Of a DNA stretch of 11,300 nt, positions 7,445 to 11,300 are shown in pieces (within the stretch, counting starts at the first letter, position 1; every line of letters starts with the position of its first letter). The notes under the pieces were generated by a model. The model did not search any database. It was not told the origin of the DNA and was given only the letters and a program-made list of their open reading frames with translations. This DNA is from Acidobacteriota bacterium. Its GTDB lineage: Bacteria > Acidobacteriota > Terriglobia > Terriglobales > Acidobacteriaceae. The stretch covers positions 1 through 11,300 of the forward strand of contig JAJYBW010000077.1 in NCBI GenBank assembly GCA_021778815.1. The letters are read 5' to 3'. A program made the translations under genes and the position numbers.

Positions 7445-7876
7445 ATGGAAAGTCAGATCGCAACGCATCACGACGCCGACATCATTTTGAAGTTGTACGA
7501 CCTTCGCCGAGAGGATGTATTGCGCAAAGCGCGCCATTGGGTTGTTTTTGAATTCAATCCAAAAACGCCGGAAGAATTTCTCGAAGTCCTGCAGGCTGCC
7601 GCCAGCCAGGAGAATGCATATTTTCGCCAGGTGATCAGCTACTGGGAAATGGCCGCTTCGCTGGTGATTCATGGGGCTGTCAAGTCTGATCTCTACCTGG
7701 ACTCGAATGGCGAGGGGATCCTGATTTTCGCCAAGCTGTATGACTTTCGAGAAACCTATGCTTCGAAAACAGGATTTCCGTTTATGCGCCAAACGGCGCA
7801 AATGATCGAGAAGTATCCCATGGCCAGGGATCGATTCAACGCCAGGCTCAAGATGATTCAGGATCGCGCGAAGTAA
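7445..7876 (+). CDS. Conserved hypothetical protein, function unknown
   Basis: The protein has 143 residues, no signal peptide and no membrane segment. I do not recognise a characterised domain. The composition is that of a mostly helical, soluble protein: an N-terminal helix with ILKLYDLRREDVLRKAR (13-29), a strand-like WVVFEFNP (32-39), then ENAYFRQVISYWEMAASLV (56-74), a DLYLDSNGEG turn (82-91) and a basic C-terminal helix. The central YWEMAA-x-LVIHGA segment is striking and, from memory, recurs in unnamed acidobacterial proteins; I cannot verify that here. It sits 74 bases after topA on the same strand with a clear AGGAAAG ribosome binding site. Position alone does not justify a role in DNA topology. 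Codon use looks like that of its neighbours, and the frame is intact, so I consider it a real gene. Confidence 0.8.
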   Translation: MESQIATHHDADIILKLYDLRREDVLRKARHWVVFEFNPKTPEEFLEVLQAAASQENAYFRQVISYWEMAASLVIHGAVKSDLYLDSNGEGILIFAKLYDFRETYASKTGFPFMRQTAQMIEKYPMARDRFNARLKMIQDRAK

Positions 7877-7948
7877 TTCGCTCGACGATTTCGGCGACTG
7901 TACCGCGGAAACTTAAGCCCAACTACTTTGGCAGGACAACAAAGGCGT

Positions 7949-7978
7949 TTGCCATTCATCCAGGCGAACCCGTACAAA
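7949..7978 (+). promoter_or_regulatory. Candidate promoter for the secreted cysteine-motif protein
   Basis: TTGCCA (7949-7954) matches the -35 consensus at five of six positions. It is followed by an 18-base spacer and TACAAA (7973-7978), which matches four of six. Transcription would begin near 7985, giving a leader of about 49 bases that ends in the strong GAGGAG ribosome binding site (8022-8027), six bases before the ATG at 8034. Confidence 0.45.
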
Positions 7979-8033
7979 TGATCTGTTCGCATATGAACCT
8001 CCCCACGGAGAAGAAAGTTTTGAGGAGCCAACA

Positions 8034-8363
8034 ATGAAACGTATCGCATTTGTACTTGCGCTCGCAAGCATGACAGCTTTCGCCGGCGCACAAACAGCAA
8101 AGGCCCACAAACTCACTGGCTGGATTGGTGATTCCAAGTGTGGCGCGTCCATGCACACTCCGGATTGTGTGAAGAGTTGTGTCAAGTCAGGACAAAAGGC
8201 GGTCTTCGTCGACTCGAAGAATAAAGTCTGGGCCATCGACAACACTGACGCTGTGACGGATTACTACGGCGACAAAGTGAAAGTCGTCGCCACTGTGGAC
8301 TCCACGAATAACAGCATTCATATTGATTCCGTGAAGAAGTCGGGCAGCAAAAGCACCATGTAG
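8034..8363 (+). CDS. Small secreted protein with a C-x8-C-x3-C motif (DUF5818-like)
   Basis: The protein has 109 residues. A signal peptide is clear: KR at 2-3, a hydrophobic core 4-16 and a likely signal peptidase I site after AGA (17-19), leaving a mature protein of about 90 residues in the periplasm or outside the cell. The mature part has the motif GWIGDSKCG (29-37), then C45 and C49 in DCVKSCVKSG, followed by alternating hydrophobic segments (AVFVD, VWAID, KVKVVATVD, SIHIDSV) that look like a small beta-barrel. This pattern recalls the DUF5818 proteins common in Acidobacteria; the family name is from memory. Three cysteines and one histidine (H41) could bind a metal, or two cysteines form a disulfide; neither is shown. 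It has its own candidate promoter and terminator, so it appears to be a single-gene unit. Confidence 0.8.
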   Translation: MKRIAFVLALASMTAFAGAQTAKAHKLTGWIGDSKCGASMHTPDCVKSCVKSGQKAVFVDSKNKVWAIDNTDAVTDYYGDKVKVVATVDSTNNSIHIDSVKKSGSKSTM

Positions 8364-8408
8364 TTGACGGACCGCTGAGCCTCACGAGGTTGATTCGAAC
8401 GGTCAAGC

Positions 8409-8442
8409 AGAGGGCGCGCTGCGGTGCGTCCTCTTTTCTTTT
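8409..8442 (+). terminator. Intrinsic terminator after the secreted-protein gene
   Basis: The arm 8409-8419 pairs with 8424-8434 over 11 base pairs (two of them G-T) around a four-base TGCG loop, and TTTCTTTT follows at 8435-8442. It lies 46 bases after the stop of the secreted-protein gene and 83 bases before the DUF427 start, so it separates the two transcription units. Confidence 0.85.
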
Positions 8443-8524
8443 GCTGGAGCGGCGGAGGCGGCCAGGCGACGCTTGCAATGCCGCATCTGATATTGTTGTA
8501 GATGAAGGAGTTTTAGGCGAAAAT

Positions 8525-8809
8525 ATGGCGAAAGCAGTCTGGAACGGCAAAGTATTGGCAGAAAGTGAAAAAACGCAACTGGTAGAGGGGAACGTGTATT
8601 TTCCACACGAATCGATCGATCGTGAGTTCTTTCGCTCCAGTTCGACCATCTCAACTTGTCCGTGGAAAGGACAGGCGCGCTATTACACCATTCTGGTCGA
8701 CGGGCAGGAAAACTCAGATGCGGCCTGGTACTATCCCGATCCCAAACCGGCGGCGCGCGCCATCAAGAATCATGTCGCATTCTGGCGAGGCGTGGAGATC
8801 GAAAAGTAA
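8525..8809 (+). CDS. DUF427 domain protein
   Basis: The protein has 94 residues, almost exactly one DUF427 domain, with no signal peptide or membrane segment. Diagnostic segments are AVWNGKVLAES (4-14), VYFPHESI (24-31), STCPWKGQARYYTI (43-56) and AAWYYPDPKPAA (66-77), ending in I-x-x-HVAFWRG (80-89). The family folds as a small beta-tent domain of unknown biochemical role and is widespread as a stand-alone cytosolic protein. The CPWKG cysteine and tryptophan are conserved family features. The start is the ATG at 8525; AAGGAG (8505-8510) is 14 bases away and a weaker AGGCGA (8515-8520) is four bases away. Extending the frame upstream would run through the preceding terminator and is rejected. 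The gene converges on the histidine kinase, with 14 bases between the stops and no terminator visible there. Confidence 0.9.
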   Translation: MAKAVWNGKVLAESEKTQLVEGNVYFPHESIDREFFRSSSTISTCPWKGQARYYTILVDGQENSDAAWYYPDPKPAARAIKNHVAFWRGVEIEK

Positions 8810-8823
8810 ATTCGGTCGGCAGC

Positions 8824-10293
8824 TTAATAGGCTCCGGCTTGTTGCAATGGAATTCTGATCTGGAAACACGTGGAACCCGGCTTCGATTCCAGATTGATGA
8901 ATCCACGATAGCGACTCAGAATTCGATTGACTGTATCGAGGCTCAAACCAGCGCCTTTGCCCGGCGGCTTGGTCGTAAAGAACGGCTCGAAAATCCGACT
9001 ATGCAGATCCGGCGGAATCCCTGGACCGTCGTCCCAGATTTCGACACGAACCATGTCTCCCGCGTTTTGCGTGGTTACGCGGATGGTTCCACGATCATGC
9101 ATCGCGTCGAGAGCATTTTCCAGCAGTGCCATCCATATCTGATTCAATTCGCTTCCGTTGGCCGCGATGCGGGGCAAGTCAGGATCAAATTCGCGCACTA
9201 CCTTTACGTGATTCATTCTGTAATGCAGCATAGTCAGCGTATTTTCCAGCGATTGCGCCAGGTCAATATCCTGCAGTGGGGCCTGGTCCATGTGGGAGTA
9301 TTGCTGGATCGCACGAATCAGGTCAAAAATTCTCGCTGTGGATTCGAGCACGGCGCCGGTCATGCTTTCTGCGCGCAAGGTGGATGCGAAGTGAGTGACC
9401 GCGACATTGGCTGCTTCGAGGTTTAGAAAAGTATCCAGCACCGCTAATTCTTCCGGCTCAACACCTGCCTCCGCAAAAACGGGCGCAATTGTCCAGGGGT
9501 TGGGCAGCTTGCGCGGCTCCAGCCAACGATTCAATCGTTCTTCCAGCGCGCCGGCCTCGATTGGACTTTGCGGCTTGGTTCGGTTTTCGATGGCGCAGCG
9601 AACATCTCGATTCCACTCCATGTAGCGCGCTTCCTGCTCGTCGGTCAGGCAGAGCTGTCCGGCCTCAAAGCTGACCTTTCCGTACGCGCGCAACTCCTCC
9701 ATCAGATTGCTGCTGGCGCGTTGGGCTGCGCTGGCTGGATTGTTCAGTTCGTGCGCAAGATTGGCGGCCAGCTTTCCCAGGGCGTTCAGTTTTTCTGACT
9801 GCTGCTCCAATCGCGTCACTTCGCGGACGCGATCCAGCAAGATCGACACGGAACGTTGTCCCATGGACGGTATGGCGATCAGCATTTCAGGGAATAGATC
9901 GCGCGGAACCTGCAGCGCCCACACCGCTTCAGAAACATATCCGCTGCCGCCAGTGGTCTTCATGCGGGAGAAGGGAAGTACTCCGGTGATTTGACCGGAT
10001 CGCCCGATAAACAGGCTGCCGCGCGCAGACTGTTGCCGGCGCACCTGAATCTCGCCGGAAAGCAGGATCATCATGTGGGTCGCAGGATCGCCGTCGTTGA
10101 AGATGCGTGTTCCCGCGGGAGCAGTAAGCTCCCAACTATGCTGGATCAGCCAGCGGTATTCCGGGTCGGTTAAGCCATCGAGCTGGCGGACGCGGCGCAG
10201 CGCCTCCAGAACCTCAGGCTCTGGGGTGTGGAGAACGGAAACCCCGGGGGGCAAATCCGTCGGTAAAGCGATCGATTGCGTCGGAAAGGCCAT
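8824..10293 (-). CDS. Soluble sensor histidine kinase with N-terminal cyclic-nucleotide-binding-type domain
   Basis: The protein has 489 residues and no membrane segment, so sensing should be cytoplasmic. Residues about 35-150 form a CRP-like beta-roll (WELTAPAGTRIFNDGDPA at 54-71, LLSGEIQV at 77-84). The phosphate-binding cassette expected for cAMP or cGMP (GE...R-S/T-A) is replaced by GQITGVLPFSRM, so another ligand, or none, is likely. A short coiled stretch leads to the H-box LAANLAHELNNPAS with phospho-acceptor H181. The ATPase domain has the N-box LLENALDAM (390-398), DDGPGIP (421-427), FEPFFTTK (435-442) and GKGAGLSL (445-452). Between H181 and the second dimerisation helix (about 319-336) there is an insert of roughly 120 residues, much longer than usual. 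No response regulator is in view. The start at 10293 has no Shine-Dalgarno; an in-frame TGA lies 24 bases upstream of the ATG. A terminator-like hairpin stands about 60 bases upstream and may control it. Confidence 0.88.
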   Translation of the reverse strand: MAFPTQSIALPTDLPPGVSVLHTPEPEVLEALRRVRQLDGLTDPEYRWLIQHSWELTAPAGTRIFNDGDPATHMMILLSGEIQVRRQQSARGSLFIGRSGQITGVLPFSRMKTTGGSGYVSEAVWALQVPRDLFPEMLIAIPSMGQRSVSILLDRVREVTRLEQQSEKLNALGKLAANLAHELNNPASAAQRASSNLMEELRAYGKVSFEAGQLCLTDEQEARYMEWNRDVRCAIENRTKPQSPIEAGALEERLNRWLEPRKLPNPWTIAPVFAEAGVEPEELAVLDTFLNLEAANVAVTHFASTLRAESMTGAVLESTARIFDLIRAIQQYSHMDQAPLQDIDLAQSLENTLTMLHYRMNHVKVVREFDPDLPRIAANGSELNQIWMALLENALDAMHDRGTIRVTTQNAGDMVRVEIWDDGPGIPPDLHSRIFEPFFTTKPPGKGAGLSLDTVNRILSRYRGFINLESKPGSTCFQIRIPLQQAGAY

Positions 10294-10351
10294 AGCGGTA
10301 GCTGACAGAATAGATCACTCTAGGTTACAAACACCATGTTGCGAGGGGATG

Positions 10352-10374
10352 AAAAACTTGCGCTTGTGGCGCAA
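10352..10374 (-). terminator. Terminator-like hairpin between ilvC and the kinase gene
   Basis: Read on the minus strand, TTGCGC (10374-10369) pairs perfectly with GCGCAA (10363-10358) around the loop CACAA. One G and then TTTTT (10356-10352) follow. The stem is short (six pairs, four of them G-C). It could end ilvC transcripts or, lying about 60 bases before the kinase start, act as an attenuator in the kinase leader. Confidence 0.5.
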
Positions 10375-10397
10375 AGTCACCATTCAAAAACCGATAC

Positions 10398-10484
10398 TGT
10401 CATCCTGAGCCAGCAGGCGAAGTGCCTTGCGGTTCTTGGCGAACCACGAGGTCCTTCAGTCGCTGCGGCTCCCTCAGGATGACA
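10398..10484. repeat. Inverted-repeat element with TGTCATCCTGAG termini
   Basis: The ends are a perfect 12-base inverted repeat: TGTCATCCTGAG (10398-10409) and CTCAGGATGACA (10473-10484). Inside, 10425-10435 and 10441-10451 form a second hairpin with a TTGGC loop and one mismatch, and GAAG (10419-10422) can pair with CTTC (10454-10457). The whole 87 bases can therefore fold as one long imperfect hairpin. There is no coding capacity. The termini resemble dispersed intergenic repeats that I associate with acidobacterial genomes (REP- or MITE-like); copy number cannot be judged from one window. No target-site duplication is evident. Confidence 0.75.
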
Positions 10485-10494
10485 AACTACTCAC

Positions 10495-10518
10495 AATGCC
10501 GAATGTAAATCCGGCATT
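10495..10518 (-). repeat. Small stem-loop just after ilvC
   Basis: AATGCCG (10495-10501) and CGGCATT (10512-10518) form a perfect seven-pair stem with a ten-base loop, ten bases after the ilvC stop codon. No T-tract follows on the minus strand, so it is more likely a 3'-end stabilising or rho-related structure than an intrinsic terminator. Confidence 0.4.
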
Positions 10519-10528
10519 TAATAATCTG

Positions 10529-11300
10529 TTACGCACCTACGGTTGCAGGCACCGGCTTTTCTGCCGATTCGACTGCGCCGTCTTTCACCGTGACAGGATC
10601 GAGGAACGGCATGGCCGCGCGGAGCGGAGCGCCAGTTTTTTCAATGGAGTGCTGCGCTTCTTTGCGGCGCTGCTCCTCAAACCATTTGCGGCCGGTCGCG
10701 TTCTCGTTCAGCCAATTTTTGGCGAAGGTTCCATCCTGAATTTCCGCAAGCAACTGCTTCATGGCGGCACGGGTTTGATCGGTGACGATGCGCGGCCCGG
10801 CGATGTAGTCGCCGTATTCTGCGGTGTCGGAGATGGAGTGGCGCATGTAAGCCAGGCCGCCGCGATAGAGCAGATCGACGATCAGCTTCAGCTCATGCAT
10901 GCACTCGAAATATGCAACCTCGGGCTGATAGCCGGCTGCGGTGAGTGTTTCAAAGCCGGCTTTGACCAGCGCGCTAACGCCGCCGCACAGCACAGCCTGC
11001 TCGCCGAACAGGTCCGTCTCAGTTTCTTCCTTGAACGTAGTCTCAATCACACCGGCGCGACTGCAGCCGATACCTTTTGCATAGGAGAGCGCCAGCGCCA
11101 GCGCTTGCCCGCTAGCATCCTGATGGATGGCAACCAGGCCGGGAGTTCCGCCGCCCTCGACAAATACTTCGCGAACGCGATGGCCTGGAGCTTTGGGGGC
11201 CACCATGCTGACGTCGACAGTGGCGGGAGGATGAATCGTGTCGTAGCGAATGTTAAATCCATGCGCGAACATCAGGGTTTTACCTGCCGTCATGGAAGGA
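10529..11300 (-). CDS. ilvC: Ketol-acid reductoisomerase, C-terminal part (partial)
   Basis: The gene runs off the right edge; about 256 C-terminal residues are visible, and roughly 95 N-terminal residues holding the NADPH-binding motif are outside, judging by class I enzymes of 330-340 residues. It catalyses the magnesium-dependent alkyl migration and NADPH reduction of 2-acetolactate and 2-aceto-2-hydroxybutyrate in valine, leucine and isoleucine synthesis. Counting from the first visible methionine, FAHGFNI (9-15) holds the conserved histidine and APKAPGH (32-38) follows. ETTFKEETETDLFGEQ (84-99) supplies metal ligands D94 and E98, and FECMHELKLIVDL (129-141) supplies E130 and E134. SISDTAEYGDY (153-163) is the substrate-site segment. 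That methionine (ATG at 11293) is internal: the two codons before it (Pro-Ser) are open and the family has its Rossmann domain upstream. A tail of about 25 residues rich in valine, alanine and proline follows the usual end. Confidence 0.96.
   Translation of the reverse strand, partial: PSMTAGKTLMFAHGFNIRYDTIHPPATVDVSMVAPKAPGHRVREVFVEGGGTPGLVAIHQDASGQALALALSYAKGIGCSRAGVIETTFKEETETDLFGEQAVLCGGVSALVKAGFETLTAAGYQPEVAYFECMHELKLIVDLLYRGGLAYMRHSISDTAEYGDYIAGPRIVTDQTRAAMKQLLAEIQDGTFAKNWLNENATGRKWFEEQRRKEAQHSIEKTGAPLRAAMPFLDPVTVKDGAVESAEKPVPATVGA

Noticed and set aside
7868..7881. GCGAA/TTCGC stem-loop at the end of the 143-residue gene
   Set aside because: Only five pairs, overlapping the stop codon, with no T-tract.
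8390..8524. N-terminal extension of the DUF427 protein
   Set aside because: The extension would translate the intrinsic terminator at 8409-8442; the domain begins exactly at the ATG at 8525.
8656..9426. 256-codon plus-strand frame antisense to the kinase
   Set aside because: It overlaps the DUF427 gene and lies opposite conserved kinase motifs; the sequence shows no domain and is a shadow of the GC-rich kinase gene.
11293..11293. ATG at 11293 as the true ilvC start
   Set aside because: The frame stays open to the window edge, and ketol-acid reductoisomerases need an upstream NADPH-binding domain.

Overview
The window looks like a stretch of chromosome from an acidobacterium (class Terriglobia/Acidobacteriia). 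This rests on the gene families: a Tat-exported oxidoreductase related to glucose-fructose oxidoreductase, a short secreted cysteine-motif protein of a type I associate with this phylum, a 143-residue protein that also resembles acidobacterial conserved hypotheticals, and a long inverted repeat with TGTCATCCTGAG termini. Base composition is moderately GC-rich throughout, and I see no block that stands out as foreign. The assignment is from recognition, not a database search.

Layout. On the plus strand, the window opens in the last 52 codons of a probable chorismate dehydratase (mqnA, menaquinone synthesis), followed by a Tat-signal Gfo/Idh/MocA oxidoreductase (237-1409). Converging on it from the minus strand is a two-gene unit: an LpxH-like metallophosphoesterase (2846-2037) and a family 2 glycosyltransferase (2161-1445). 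Their reading frames overlap by 125 bases, which is unusual. A divergent intergenic region (2847-3101) separates them from dprA (3102-4313) and topA (4533-7370), a pair that is often neighbours in bacteria. Next come a small conserved hypothetical (7445-7876), a secreted cysteine-motif protein (8034-8363) closed by a clear intrinsic terminator (8409-8442), and a DUF427 protein (8525-8809).

On the minus strand, a soluble histidine kinase with an N-terminal cyclic-nucleotide-binding-type domain (10293-8824) converges on the DUF427 gene with 14 bases between their stops. Upstream of the kinase lie three hairpin structures in about 235 bases: a terminator-like hairpin, an 87-base inverted-repeat element and a small stem-loop. 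Beyond them is the C-terminal part of ilvC (ketol-acid reductoisomerase), which runs off the right edge.

How the genes relate. Most are housekeeping genes: quinone synthesis, DNA uptake and recombination, DNA topology, branched-chain amino acids. The phosphoesterase and glycosyltransferase probably form a cell-envelope unit. I found no defence island, mobile element with a transposase, CRISPR array, RNA gene or obvious new multi-gene system. The best leads are the overlapping phosphoesterase/glycosyltransferase pair, an insertion inside a zinc ribbon of topoisomerase I, the unusual kinase with its structured leader, and the inverted-repeat element.
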